64,000 nt of DNA from assembly GCF_007830235.1 (NCBI RefSeq), contig NZ_VLKI01000003.1:62001-126000 (forward strand). Reading direction: 5' to 3'. Origin of the DNA: Cytobacillus oceanisediminis. Its GTDB lineage: Bacteria > Bacillota > Bacilli > Bacillales > Cytobacillaceae. This document shows positions 28,501 to 36,899 of the stretch, one piece after another. The notes beneath the pieces are model-generated. The model was not told the origin of the DNA and made no database searches. It worked only from the letters and a program-made list of their open reading frames with translations. The translations under genes were made by a program, and so were the position numbers. The first letter of the stretch is position 1. Each line of letters starts with the position of its first letter.

Positions 28501-29475
28501 ATGGCAGAATGGAAAGATGGAATTGCAAAACTCATTATCCCGACACCTTTTGCTGTCGGAGACGTTAATGTATATGCTGTGAAAGGAGAAAAGCTGACTC
28601 TCGTGGACGCGGGTCCGAAAACAGATGAAGCATGGGAAGCATTAAAAGAGCAATTAAAGGAATTGCATTTAATTCCCGGCGATTTCGAACAGGTTGTCCT
28701 TTCTCATCATCATCCCGATCATGCAGGATTGCTGGACTTCTTCCCTCAGAATATGGAGATATATGGGCATCGAGTAAATCAAAGGTGGCTGTCCCGGACG
28801 GAAGCCTTTTTAAAAGCCCATGATGAATTTTATTATAAGCTTTTTACTGAATTCGGGGTTCCGGAAAAGTATTTATCCTTTATTGGCTTGATGAGAAAGA
28901 CCCTTCGCTTTTCCTGCAATCGCTCATTAACGGGGGAGCTGCAGGAAGGTGATAAACCTGCCGGGCTGGATGAATGGACCGTTATTGAGACACCGGGCCA
29001 TGCCCAGAGCCATATCGGCTTGCTAAGGGAAAAAGACGGTGTATTTATAGGCGGAGACCATTTGCTTGCCCATATTTCTCCCAATCCTATATTAGAGCCG
29101 CCGCTGCCTGGAAAAACGGAGCGGCCAAAGCCTCAGCTGCAATACAATGAGTCTTTAAAAAAAGTGCAGGATCTGCCGATCAGCCTTTTTTATTCTGGAC
29201 ACGGGGAAGATATCACAAATGTAAATGAACTAATTGAAGAGAGGCTTGGGCGCCAGCACGACCGTGCCATGAAAGTGAAAAAATGGCTTGAATCCGAATC
29301 ACTCACTGTTTTTGAAGCTTGCTGCCGCCTATTTCCTAAAGTGTATGAGAAAGAGCTTTCTCTGACGATATCGGAAACAGTCGCCCAGCTTGACTATTTG
29401 CATTCTATAGGGGAGATTTATATAAATAAAGAGGAGAAAGCATTCCTGTATTCCGCATCCAAAGAGGTGGTTTGA
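28501..29475 (+). CDS. yqjP: Metallo-beta-lactamase fold hydrolase YqjP
   Basis: This 324-residue soluble hydrolase has the class-defining zinc motif SHHHPDHAG (HxHxDH) near residue 68. Further ligands are in ETPGHAQSHIGL and FYSGHGED. A C-terminal extension of about 80 residues resembles the winged-helix-like domain found in YqjP/LACTB2-type proteins. The precise substrate is unknown. It overlaps nothing but is followed 1 nt later by yqjQ, so it is the first gene of a two-gene operon. A possible extended -10 (TGCTATAGT) lies about 140 nt upstream. The ribosome site is AGGGGG. Confidence 0.88.
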   Translation: MAEWKDGIAKLIIPTPFAVGDVNVYAVKGEKLTLVDAGPKTDEAWEALKEQLKELHLIPGDFEQVVLSHHHPDHAGLLDFFPQNMEIYGHRVNQRWLSRTEAFLKAHDEFYYKLFTEFGVPEKYLSFIGLMRKTLRFSCNRSLTGELQEGDKPAGLDEWTVIETPGHAQSHIGLLREKDGVFIGGDHLLAHISPNPILEPPLPGKTERPKPQLQYNESLKKVQDLPISLFYSGHGEDITNVNELIEERLGRQHDRAMKVKKWLESESLTVFEACCRLFPKVYEKELSLTISETVAQLDYLHSIGEIYINKEEKAFLYSASKEVV

Positions 29476-29476
29476 T

Positions 29477-30271
29477 TTGTCAGGTCGACTAAAAAATAGA
29501 AATGTGATTATTACGGGTGCATCGGGCGGAATTGGAGCCCATATGGCTGCTCTTTGCGCCGAGAGAGGGGCAAATCTTGTCCTTCTTGCCCGTAATCTTG
29601 AAAAATTGAATGCGCTGAAGGCCGATTTGCAGAGCCGCTTTTCGGTGGACATTCATGTACATAAACTTGATGTCTCCAACACTGATGAGGTCTCTGCTGT
29701 GTTTTCAGAGATTCTTGCCCGAATCGGCCGTGTGGATATTCTTGTTAATAATGCCGGATACGGAATTTTTCGGGAGGCACATGAAGCGAAAATCGAAGAA
29801 ATAAAGGGTATGTTTGACGTTAACGTAGTCGGATTGATGGCTTGCACGAGCATGGTGCTGCCGGCGATGAGGCAGCAGAAGAGCGGCCATATTATCAATA
29901 TCGCTTCACAGGCCGGCAAGATTGCCACGCCGAAATCCAGTGTTTATTCCGCAACCAAGCATGCAGTTCTTGGCTATACGAACAGCCTCCGGATGGAGCT
30001 GGCTGACAGCAATGTATTTGTAACAGCTGTAAATCCCGGCCCTATAGAAACAAACTTTTTTAATATTGCTGATGAAAAGGGCACGTATGTTAAAAATGTT
30101 CAGCGGTATATGCTCAAACCGGAGTATGTGGCGCTTAAAGTGGTTGATGCCATGCTGACGCCTGCCAGGGAAATTAATCTCCCGCAGTGGATGAATGCGG
30201 GAAGCATTGTTTATACTCTGTTTCCGAGGTTATTTGAAAGAATCGGAAAACGCGCTTTTAATCAGAAATAA
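29477..30271 (+). CDS. yqjQ: Short-chain dehydrogenase/reductase YqjQ
   Basis: This classical SDR of 264 residues has cofactor loop TGASGGIG, structural NNAG motif, and catalytic Ser with YSATKHA (YxxxK). A C-terminal tail carries a hydrophobic/basic stretch (SIVYTLFPRLFERIGKRAF) that may contact membranes. The start is TTG 29477, with AAAGAGGTGG upstream inside yqjP. The substrate is unknown. Pairing with yqjP is conserved in B. subtilis, which suggests the two act on related metabolites. Confidence 0.88.
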   Translation: MSGRLKNRNVIITGASGGIGAHMAALCAERGANLVLLARNLEKLNALKADLQSRFSVDIHVHKLDVSNTDEVSAVFSEILARIGRVDILVNNAGYGIFREAHEAKIEEIKGMFDVNVVGLMACTSMVLPAMRQQKSGHIINIASQAGKIATPKSSVYSATKHAVLGYTNSLRMELADSNVFVTAVNPGPIETNFFNIADEKGTYVKNVQRYMLKPEYVALKVVDAMLTPAREINLPQWMNAGSIVYTLFPRLFERIGKRAFNQK

Positions 30272-30282
30272 AATACTAAATG

Positions 30283-30312
30283 GCCACCAGCATTGCCTGG
30301 CGGCTTTTCTTT
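30283..30312 (+). terminator. Terminator of yqjPQ
   Basis: GCCACCAG pairs with CTGGCGGC (one mismatch) and is followed by TTTTCTTTT. Confidence 0.7.
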
Positions 30313-30333
30313 TGCACTCATCCCGCTGTCCCC

Positions 30334-30540
30334 TTAAAAATACGGCGAATCTGTGATATATCCGTACACTGCATCATTTACGATTTCATGCAGATCGCTG
30401 TCAGCTTCTTTATTTTTTGCCTCAATAATTTTACTGTAAATTTCTTCAAACTCTCTGCTTTCCAGCGAAATGGAATGACTGTCCTCATTGTATTGTTTTA
30501 AACAGTTTTGCACCATTTTAAAAATTAGTTTCTTGTTCAT
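30334..30540 (-). CDS. yqzH: YqzH-like small conserved protein
   Basis: This 68-residue acidic helical protein starts MNKKLIFKMVQNCLKQYNED and ends in a YITDSPYF-type tail. Length and location between yqjQ and the second Y-family polymerase match B. subtilis YqzH. Its function is unknown. The start was set at ATG 30540 with GAGGTG about 8 nt upstream. The longer open frame upstream is not supported by a ribosome site. No membrane segment or cysteine motif is visible. Confidence 0.78.
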   Translation of the reverse strand: MNKKLIFKMVQNCLKQYNEDSHSISLESREFEEIYSKIIEAKNKEADSDLHEIVNDAVYGYITDSPYF

Positions 30541-30632
30541 TTTATTGCACCTCATGCTGATTATACAGGTTTCTGGGAATATCGGCACCTGGCAAAAGAA
30601 CCTGATTTAAGAAAAAGCCCGTAAAATTTCCA

Positions 30633-30692
30633 TTGAAACCGAACGCATATTCGCTTAATATAATGGGTATACATATACAGAACAAACGTTCT
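30633..30692 (+). promoter_or_regulatory. Promoter with LexA/SOS box upstream of polY2
   Basis: TTGAAA (30633-30638), a 17-bp spacer and TAATAT (30656-30661) form a candidate promoter. The palindrome AGAACAAACGTTCT (30679-30692) matches the Bacillus LexA consensus core GAAC-N4-GTTC. A weaker match, CGAACGCATATTCG, lies in the promoter spacer (30640-30653). LexA repression of yqjW is known in B. subtilis, so DNA-damage induction is expected. Confidence 0.78.
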
Positions 30693-30783
30693 TTGTCTAA
30701 GGAAAACTTTAGCTTTTGGGAGGTCCTGCAGGGCAAGATGTTTTTAAGGGTAATTTATAACGTTTTAAAGTTAGATGATGTTT

Positions 30784-30842
30784 AGCTTCAGGCGCCATCG
30801 GCTCGAGGTCATAAGCCGATAAGCGGGCGCCTTACGCTTTTC
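30784..30842. repeat. REP-like palindromic repeat
   Basis: GGCGCC-ATCGGCT and AGCCGAT-N5-GGCGCC form nested inverted repeats inside AGCTTCAGGCGCC ... GGCGCCTTACGCTTTTCT. The pattern resembles GC-rich intergenic repeats common in Bacillus genomes. It abuts the polY2 ribosome site. Confidence 0.65.
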
Positions 30843-30862
30843 TAAGGAGGATGTCGGAAGTC

Positions 30863-32122
30863 ATGGTTGATTACAGCGCAATGCCGGAAAATAAAATTTT
30901 GTGTGTTGATATGAAGAGCTTTTACGCGAGCTGTTCTGCTGTCATGCTTGGCCTGGACCCTCTTGATTGCTACCTTGTGATTGCCGGAAACGTGGAGCGG
31001 AAGGGCAGTGTCGTTCTGGCTGCCTCTCCGAGAATGAAAAAGGAATTTGGGATAAAGACTGGATCCCGCCTGTTTGAGGTTCCCAATGACCCCCGCATTA
31101 GGGTTGAGGAGCCGAAAATGGCCACCTATTTAAGGATTTCCACCGAAATCACCCGGGTGTTTAACCGCTATGTCCCCAAGGAAGCCATCCATACGTACAG
31201 TGTCGATGAAAGCTTTATAAAAGTAGACGGGGCACTCCATCTCTGGGGGGATGCCGAGACGATTGCCTGGAAAATAAAAGATGATATTGAACGGGAGTTT
31301 CAGCTTCCGTGTGCCATCGGGATAGGGCCGAATATGCTCATGTCCAAACTCTGCCTTGATCTTGAAGCGAAAAAGAAGGGAGTCGCTGAGTGGACGTATG
31401 AAGATGTAAAGACAAAATTGTGGAACGTATCCCCTTTAAGGGAAATGTGGGGAATAGGGCGGCGCGTCGAAAAAACGCTGAACGGGATGGGAATCTTTAC
31501 AGTGGGCCAGCTTGCCCGCTATGACCTGGAAAAGCTTGAAAAGAAGTTTGGGATTATGGGCAACCAGCTTTATCACCATGCATGGGGAATTGACCTTTCA
31601 GAAATGGGGGCACCGATTATGGAAGGGCAGATCAGCTTTGGGAAAAGCCAAATTTTATTAAGGGATTACAAGGAGGAGGAGGAAATTAAGCAAGTTGTCC
31701 TCGAAATGTGCGAGGAAGTGGCAAGAAGAGCTCGCACCCACCGCAAAGCCGGAAGGACAGTCAGCTTTGGCCTCGGATACAGCCAGGATGAATTCGGAGG
31801 AGGCTTTTACCGCTCAAGAACGATTGACCAGCCAACGAATATCACGATGGATCTTTACCGGGTCTGCCTGGAGCTTTTTCACGAGAATTATGAAGGCAAA
31901 ACAGTGCGGCAAATCTCTATCTCCCTCGGCAATATTACGGATGACTGCGAAATGCAGCTGAGTCTGTTTGATCTGGATGGCTGGAAAAAACGGGAGCTCG
32001 GCTACACGGTGGACCGGATTCGCTCCAAGTTTGGAGGAGGCGCTCTGTTAAGAGCTGTATCATATACAAGTGCAGGAACCGCCAAGCACCGGGCGACATT
32101 GGTTGGCGGTCATAAAATGTAA
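30863..32122 (+). CDS. Y-family DNA polymerase, UvrX/YqjW type
   Basis: This second translesion polymerase of 419 residues has CVDMKSFYASCSA (first catalytic Asp) and YSVDESFIKV (second). The C-terminal clamp-binding peptide is QLSLF. It belongs to the YqjW/UvrX (PolY2) subgroup by position and by the YolD-like partner directly downstream. ATG 30863 was chosen because AAGGAGG ends at 30850, leaving 12 nt; the in-frame ATG 30851 abuts the ribosome site. The upstream LexA box predicts SOS induction, unlike PolY1 at 15.6 kb. Confidence 0.92.
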   Translation: MVDYSAMPENKILCVDMKSFYASCSAVMLGLDPLDCYLVIAGNVERKGSVVLAASPRMKKEFGIKTGSRLFEVPNDPRIRVEEPKMATYLRISTEITRVFNRYVPKEAIHTYSVDESFIKVDGALHLWGDAETIAWKIKDDIEREFQLPCAIGIGPNMLMSKLCLDLEAKKKGVAEWTYEDVKTKLWNVSPLREMWGIGRRVEKTLNGMGIFTVGQLARYDLEKLEKKFGIMGNQLYHHAWGIDLSEMGAPIMEGQISFGKSQILLRDYKEEEEIKQVVLEMCEEVARRARTHRKAGRTVSFGLGYSQDEFGGGFYRSRTIDQPTNITMDLYRVCLELFHENYEGKTVRQISISLGNITDDCEMQLSLFDLDGWKKRELGYTVDRIRSKFGGGALLRAVSYTSAGTAKHRATLVGGHKM

Positions 32123-32139
32123 ACAAAGGGGGACAGCTT

Positions 32140-32475
32140 ATGATTCGCGATCGGGGCAGAATAAAATGGACTTCCATGATGCTGCCGGAACATGTAAAGC
32201 TATTAAGAGATTGGGCAAAGGAAGATACGTACGAGCAAAAACGGGAATTGGATGAGCAAAAGCTTGAGTTTATGAACGAAATTCTTTCAGAGGCGATGGA
32301 ATTTCAAAAATCCGTTACACTCACTCATTATCGGGGCAGAAATTATGAACTTGTTATTGGAAACATTCATTACTGGGATGAACTTGGCCAAAAGCTGCAT
32401 ATAGTGGACCGCTTTGAGGAAATTCACCGCATTCCAATTAATGCAATAGCCGATGCCCGGTTTACGGATGAGTAG
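32140..32475 (+). CDS. YolD-like protein
   Basis: This 111-residue protein begins MIRDRGRIKWTSMMLPEH, the YolD family signature (RGxxKWxxMMLPEH). It has a short helical centre and a beta-rich C terminus. YolD-like genes are regularly placed behind UvrX/YqjW polymerases and are proposed to be functional partners, structurally compared with UmuD by some authors. No catalytic residues can be assigned. The gene is 17 nt after the polymerase stop codon with AAAGGGGG as ribosome site, so it shares the SOS-controlled transcript. Confidence 0.88.
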   Translation: MIRDRGRIKWTSMMLPEHVKLLRDWAKEDTYEQKRELDEQKLEFMNEILSEAMEFQKSVTLTHYRGRNYELVIGNIHYWDELGQKLHIVDRFEEIHRIPINAIADARFTDE

Positions 32476-32580
32476 AGGTAGCGGACTGCCCAGTCGAAAG
32501 TATATGGAAAATAATGGGTGTAATTAAAAGGGGTAGTTTTTAGGCTGCAGAAGCACCTTAACAGCAAGGAGGTGTTTCGC

Positions 32581-32739
32581 ATGCCAAGAGGAAAAGAACT
32601 GGAGCAGCTGCCAATGGCCAATATCGCGCCGGGCGCTGGAGATGACAGCACAGAAATGGACCGGGAGATGCTGCAAGGCATTGTAGAGGAAGAGAGGGTA
32701 ACGCCAGCAAAAGTAAAAAACGAAAAAAAACGGGGATAA
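32581..32739 (+). CDS. Small hypothetical protein (52 aa)
   Basis: This 52-residue hydrophilic ORF starts MPRGKELEQLPMANIAPGAG and ends in a Lys-rich tail. A perfect AAGGAGGTG ribosome site lies 6 nt before ATG, and its stop codon falls inside the loop of the following terminator. It is highly charged and probably disordered, with no membrane segment or cysteines. I do not recognise the family. Spore-associated small proteins often have this composition, but that is only a guess. Confidence 0.65.
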   Translation: MPRGKELEQLPMANIAPGAGDDSTEMDREMLQGIVEEERVTPAKVKNEKKRG

Positions 32740-32752
32740 ATGTCCCCGTTTT
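32729..32752. terminator. Bidirectional terminator
   Basis: ACGGGGA pairs with TCCCCGT around TAAATG, with A-run before and T-run after. It is shared by the 52-aa gene and the convergent CDGSH gene. Confidence 0.85.
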
Positions 32753-32759
32753 CCATCGA

Positions 32760-32978
32760 TTACTCCTTGTCGTCCAGAACCTTTTCGGCACGGACACAGG
32801 ATGCGAAAGTTCCCTTATGGGTTCCGTCACAGAATGGAAGTTTTGATGATTTTCCACATCGGCAAAGAGAGAATACCTGCTTTGTTTCAAATTTGTTGCC
32901 ATCCACATCAATTAATTCCACATCGCCTGTTACGCGCAGCGGGCCATTATCCATTACTTTAATCTGTACCTTCGACAT
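32760..32978 (-). CDS. CDGSH iron-sulfur domain protein
   Basis: This 72-residue protein carries one CDGSH (zf-CDGSH/mitoNEET-type) motif, CRCGKSSKLPFCDGTH, with C39, C41, C50 and H54 as ligands of a [2Fe-2S] cluster. The N-terminal strand region is short. ATG 32978 (MSKVQIKV) follows AGGGTGG. The six-residue longer alternative at 32996 lacks a ribosome site. It may take part in redox sensing or cluster transfer, and it lies next to the HesB-like gene yqkB, which fits an iron-sulfur theme. A specific role is not known. Confidence 0.9.
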   Translation of the reverse strand: MSKVQIKVMDNGPLRVTGDVELIDVDGNKFETKQVFSLCRCGKSSKLPFCDGTHKGTFASCVRAEKVLDDKE

Positions 32979-33122
32979 ACATAACCACCCTTTCACAAAA
33001 TTGACACATATTCACTTTGATGGTAAAAGGAATAAGCGAAAAAAGCAACTATCCCTTTTGGAGCATGATGAATCTATCTGTGTTAAAATACAGCATATGC
33101 AAATGGGAGGTAGTTTTAAAAC

Positions 33123-33449
33123 ATGAAAATTACAGTAACCGAAACGGCAGCAGAAAAATTATCCGAACGGATTGCCGGAAAAGATGGCTGTGTAAAACTG
33201 AAATATGATATAGATGGCTGCGGATGTGTTGTGAGCGGTGTGACGGCTCTCTGGCTTGTGCATGAACTCGATGATGATGATCGGGAAATCAAAACCAATG
33301 CCGGAAGCATATATGTGGAAAAGTCAAAGGAAGTATTCCTGGACGAGGATTTAAAAATAGATTTTTCAGAGAAAGCAAACTGCTTTCAGTTAAAAAGCCC
33401 AAATCAGTATTTGAATCCAAGAATGAGTTTTTTTGATAAAACAAAATAA
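33123..33449 (+). CDS. yqkB: HesB/IscA-like iron-sulfur biosynthesis family protein YqkB
   Basis: This 108-residue HesB-like domain protein opens MKITVTETAAEKL, with the GCVKLKYDIDGCGCVVSG segment carrying three clustered cysteines. It lacks the C-terminal CGCG-type motif of IscA/SufA, so scaffold chemistry may differ. It is the positional orthologue of B. subtilis yqkB. The ribosome site GGGAGG lies about 10 nt upstream. It marks the last conserved-backbone gene before the polyamine block; yqkD resumes at 61.4 kb. Confidence 0.87.
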   Translation: MKITVTETAAEKLSERIAGKDGCVKLKYDIDGCGCVVSGVTALWLVHELDDDDREIKTNAGSIYVEKSKEVFLDEDLKIDFSEKANCFQLKSPNQYLNPRMSFFDKTK

Positions 33450-33458
33450 ATTTTATAA

Positions 33459-33490
33459 AAGGCGGCCGCGGATGGCTGCCTTATTTTTTT
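33459..33490 (+). terminator. Terminator of yqkB
   Basis: AAGGCGGCC pairs with GGCTGCCTT (one mismatch), followed by a T-run. Confidence 0.8.
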
Positions 33491-33635
33491 GAGTTCCCGT
33501 TCTGTCCACGTACGAAGTTCTTTACATGCTATCCTCTTCCTGCAAAAAAATATTTAGGGGAGCCCATCATGTCCCAATAATATTAGTGGTATTCAGTAAC
33601 GATGTGTACAGAGATCATGCATTTATTTTTCATTA

Positions 33636-33658
33636 TGCATACATGAATAGTTTATGCA
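33636..33658 (+). promoter_or_regulatory. Candidate sigma-54 enhancer (UAS), site A
   Basis: This is a copy of the 23-bp motif TGCA-N4-TGAATA-N4-ATGCA with a perfect core, 63 bp upstream of the -24 element of the antiporter gene. A second, inverted ATGCATTTATT-like half lies just upstream. Confidence 0.7.
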
Positions 33659-33720
33659 GTAGTGTATAATAATTTTTAATTTAGAAAATTTAATGTATTG
33701 AAAATTGAGAATATTAAAAA

Positions 33721-33736
33721 TGGCACGATTATTGCA
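33721..33736 (+). promoter_or_regulatory. Sigma-54 promoter of the NhaC-family gene
   Basis: TGGCACGATTATTGCA: -24 GG at 33722-33723 and -12 GC at 33734-33735, matching TGGCAC-N5-TTGC exactly. Confidence 0.93.
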
Positions 33737-33772
33737 ATGAATATGATGATAGATATTTTCTAAGGAAGAGGG

Positions 33773-35239
33773 ATGATAATGCAAAAAAAGAAAACACCAT
33801 CATTAAGAGTTGCGGTGATTCCAATCATTGCAATGGCTGTATTTTTATTTGCCGGGATTTTTATGTTTGAAGCCGATCCTCATATTCCGCTCATATTAAG
33901 TGCCTTGGTTGCAGCCATCGTGTCTATGTATTTAGGCTACACGTGGAGTGAGCTCGAAAAAGGTATTATCAATGCTGTATCACTCTCTTTACAGGCACTG
34001 CTAATCTTAATGATTATCGGTACGATCATTGGTACATGGCTGGCTGGCGGTATTGTTCCAACAATGATTTATTATGGTCTTGAGATTTTGCCGCCAGCCT
34101 ATTTCTTACCCGCAGCGGCAGTAATTTGCAGTATTGTTGCTATTGCATCAGGAAATGCATGGACGGCGGCTGGAACAATTGGAATTGCTATAATGGGGGT
34201 CGGAGTTGGACTGGGTGTAAATCCTGCAATGGTAGCAGGAGCTGTAATCTCTGGCTGTTATTTTGGGGACAAGATATCCCCTCTATCGGAAACGACTAAC
34301 ATGGCGCCAGGTATTACAGGAGTAGCTTTATTTGACCATATTCGCCATATGCTTTATACGACCATACCGGCGTTAATTATTTCAGTTGTTATTTATTTCT
34401 TCTTAGGTTTGTCTTTAAATAGTAAAGGAGCTGGAGTAGACAAAATAGAGGGGCTTCAGCAAAGCCTGAGTGATATTTTTATTATCAGTCCTTGGCTCTT
34501 AATCGTTCCGGTAGTTGTATTAGGACTAATAGCTATGAAAACACCTGCTATTCCCGGCCTCATTATTGGTTCACTCATTGGTGCATTGGTAGCGGTTTTT
34601 GTTCAAGGCACTGCAGTCGCTGACATTTTTGCCATAATGATTTATGGATTCGAAAAGGAAACTGGGAATGAAGTGCTTAATAACTTGTTGAATAATGGTG
34701 GAACGGAAGCCATGATGTATACAGTATCCCTGGTCATGATTGCAATGAGCTTTGGGGGAATATTAGAAACGAGCGGAGTTCTAGGCGTAATTGTAACCAG
34801 TTTGCTAAAACTTGCGAAGTCTACCGGAAGCTTGATCGCAACCACTGTTGCCACTTGCATAACCACGAATGTTGTTGCTTGTGATCAATACTTGTCAATA
34901 CTTATTCCAGGCAGAATGTATGTATCAGCATATCGAAAGCGCGGACTTCATCCGAAAAATTTATCGCGCTCACTTGAAGATGCAGGCACAATGACATCTC
35001 CGCTCGTACCGTGGAATACATGTGGTGCATTTATGGCTGCCACACTAGGTGTGTCTACTTTCCAGTATGCACCATACGCATTTTTATGTATAATCAGTCC
35101 GCTCATTGCAATCCTATATGGATTTACAGGATTTAAAATTGAAAAACTTTCACAGGAAGATATCGATCGTTTTGAAATGATAGAAAATGAGTCGAACAAG
35201 CCCTTTGAAGGTGATGTGAAGCACATCTCCAGCCTTTGA
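33773..35239 (+). CDS. NhaC-family Na+/H+ antiporter or substrate exchanger
   Basis: This 488-residue integral membrane protein has about 11-12 hydrophobic segments. NhaC/IT-superfamily motifs include SGNAWTAAGTIGIA and ISGCYFGDKISPLSETTNMAPG. Family members include Na+/H+ antiporters and solute exchangers such as the malate/lactate antiporter MleN. The substrate cannot be read from sequence. The perfect sigma-54 promoter and UAS place it in the polyamine regulon, so exchange of a polyamine-derived organic acid or Na+/pH balance during amine uptake is an inference. ATG 33773 has AAGAGGGATG upstream; ATG 33779 is a nearby alternative start. Confidence 0.82.
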   Translation: MIMQKKKTPSLRVAVIPIIAMAVFLFAGIFMFEADPHIPLILSALVAAIVSMYLGYTWSELEKGIINAVSLSLQALLILMIIGTIIGTWLAGGIVPTMIYYGLEILPPAYFLPAAAVICSIVAIASGNAWTAAGTIGIAIMGVGVGLGVNPAMVAGAVISGCYFGDKISPLSETTNMAPGITGVALFDHIRHMLYTTIPALIISVVIYFFLGLSLNSKGAGVDKIEGLQQSLSDIFIISPWLLIVPVVVLGLIAMKTPAIPGLIIGSLIGALVAVFVQGTAVADIFAIMIYGFEKETGNEVLNNLLNNGGTEAMMYTVSLVMIAMSFGGILETSGVLGVIVTSLLKLAKSTGSLIATTVATCITTNVVACDQYLSILIPGRMYVSAYRKRGLHPKNLSRSLEDAGTMTSPLVPWNTCGAFMAATLGVSTFQYAPYAFLCIISPLIAILYGFTGFKIEKLSQEDIDRFEMIENESNKPFEGDVKHISSL

Positions 35240-35311
35240 AACAATAGTCAAAAGACAAATCAGATCCTTTTTGAAACAGGTCCAGGACAAATTTCAAAGA
35301 TTAATGATAGA

Positions 35312-35350
35312 AAAACGCATTCTAAAGAATAGAGTGCGTTTTCACTTTTT
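35312..35350 (+). terminator. Terminator of the antiporter gene
   Basis: AAAACGCATTCT pairs with AGAGTGCGTTTT and is followed by a T-rich stretch. Confidence 0.85.
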
Positions 35351-35415
35351 ATCACGGGTTATAGAAAGTTTCACCCATAGAAGTTTTCCGTAAAATCGGC
35401 AGTTTCACATAGCAA

Positions 35416-35438
35416 TGCAAAACTGAATAACTCATGCA
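35416..35438 (+). promoter_or_regulatory. Candidate sigma-54 enhancer (UAS), site B
   Basis: A copy of the 23-bp motif: TGCA-AAAC-TGAATA-ACTC-ATGCA, 99 bp upstream of the gdh -24 element. Confidence 0.75.
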
Positions 35439-35537
35439 AGCACACATACATACATCCTCAATTTGAAGCTAACAATTAGTCCTGAAAGAAGAGTGTTCCT
35501 CTCTTCTATTCTGCAGTTTAGCCTGAATTTTTGAAGT

Positions 35538-35553
35538 TGGCATGGAAATTGCT
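35538..35553 (+). promoter_or_regulatory. Sigma-54 promoter of the gdh operon
   Basis: TGGCATGGAAATTGCT: -24 GG at 35539-35540 and -12 GC at 35551-35552. Confidence 0.9.
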
Positions 35554-35589
35554 TATTAAATATTAAGACTTTAAAAATGAGGTGTTAAA

Positions 35590-36873
35590 ATGGCAGTTAA
35601 ATCTGCAGAAGGCAGCAGGAATCAAATGGAGAAAGATAACTCTCTTAAAGAGTTTCAAGAGACGTTAAGGGAAGCAATCGAGGTCTTGGGCTACCCTCAT
35701 CAGGTGTATGATTTCTTGAAAACTCCCATGCGTTTTTTGGAAGTTAGTATTCCAATTCTTATGGATAATGGTGAAACAAAAACCTTTCAAGGGTATAGAG
35801 CCCAGCATAATGATGCTGCCGGTCCAACAAAAGGAGGAATACGATTCCACCCCGATGTTACTCCGGAAGAGGTAAAAGCCTTGGCTGGATGGATGAGCTT
35901 AAAATGTGGAATTACCGGACTTCCTTACGGGGGTGCAAAAGGGGGAATTATTTGTGATCCAAGACAGCTTAGTCTGACAGAATTGGAACGGTTAAGCAGA
36001 GGGTATGTGCGAGCAGTTAGTCAGATAGTGGGACCGACAAAAGATATCCCAGCACCAGACATGTATACGAATTCGCAAATCATGGCATGGATGCTAGATG
36101 AGTATGATCACATCCGGGAATTCGATTCTCCGGGTTTTATTACAGGTAAACCGCTAGCCTTAGGAGGCTCTATGGGCAGGGAAACAGCTACTTCAAAAGG
36201 TGTTCTATATACACTTGAACTCGTTAGTGAATTAAAGAAAATCCCTGTGAAAGATATGAGAGTGATTGTTCAGGGGTTTGGCAATGTAGGAAGTTATTTA
36301 TGTCAATATTTACACGAGGCTGGTGCAAAAGTTGTTGGTATTGCTGATGTACTTGGAGGTTTATATGAACCTGACGGATTAGACATTCCATACCTCCTGG
36401 AAAATCGGGATTCCTTTGGGATTGTTTCAAATTTATTTACAAACTCGATTTCTAACCAGGAACTACTGGAAAAAGAATGTGATGTTCTTATTCCTGCTGC
36501 GATTAGTGGAGTTATTAACAAAAGCAATGCTTCCAACCTCAAATGCAAAATCGTTATTGAGGCTGCAAATGGCCCAACTACGAAAGAAGCAATTAATATT
36601 TTGGATGATCATAATATTTTGGTGGTTCCTGACATTTTAGCTAATTCAGGGGGAGTGATTGTGTCCTATTTTGAATGGTGTCAAAATAATCAAGGCTATT
36701 ATTGGGAGGAAGAGCTGGTAGATAAAAGATTAAAAGACAAAATTACATCTAGCTTCTTAAATGTCTATAACACTTCCAAAAAATTGGGGGTAAATATGAA
36801 AATCGCTGCTTATATTGAAGGTATTCGTAAAATGGCAGAGGCATCCCGCCTTCGGGGATGGGTACGCTTTTGA
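35590..36873 (+). CDS. Glutamate dehydrogenase (Glu/Leu/Phe/Val dehydrogenase family)
   Basis: This 427-residue hexameric-type NAD(P)-dependent amino acid dehydrogenase is close to RocG/GudB in length and motifs. Catalytic Lys lies in LPYGGAKGGI, catalytic Asp in IPAPDMYTN, and the Rossmann loop in VQGFGNVGSY. It oxidises glutamate to 2-oxoglutarate plus ammonia. In this block that would regenerate the amino acceptor used by the putrescine and GABA aminotransferases. It is first in a sigma-54-driven operon with two small genes. In B. subtilis, rocG is likewise sigma-54/RocR-dependent but at a different locus. The ribosome site is GAGGTG. Confidence 0.93.
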   Translation: MAVKSAEGSRNQMEKDNSLKEFQETLREAIEVLGYPHQVYDFLKTPMRFLEVSIPILMDNGETKTFQGYRAQHNDAAGPTKGGIRFHPDVTPEEVKALAGWMSLKCGITGLPYGGAKGGIICDPRQLSLTELERLSRGYVRAVSQIVGPTKDIPAPDMYTNSQIMAWMLDEYDHIREFDSPGFITGKPLALGGSMGRETATSKGVLYTLELVSELKKIPVKDMRVIVQGFGNVGSYLCQYLHEAGAKVVGIADVLGGLYEPDGLDIPYLLENRDSFGIVSNLFTNSISNQELLEKECDVLIPAAISGVINKSNASNLKCKIVIEAANGPTTKEAINILDDHNILVVPDILANSGGVIVSYFEWCQNNQGYYWEEELVDKRLKDKITSSFLNVYNTSKKLGVNMKIAAYIEGIRKMAEASRLRGWVRF

Positions 36874-36899
36874 TATGAAAAATGGGGGGAATTATAAAA

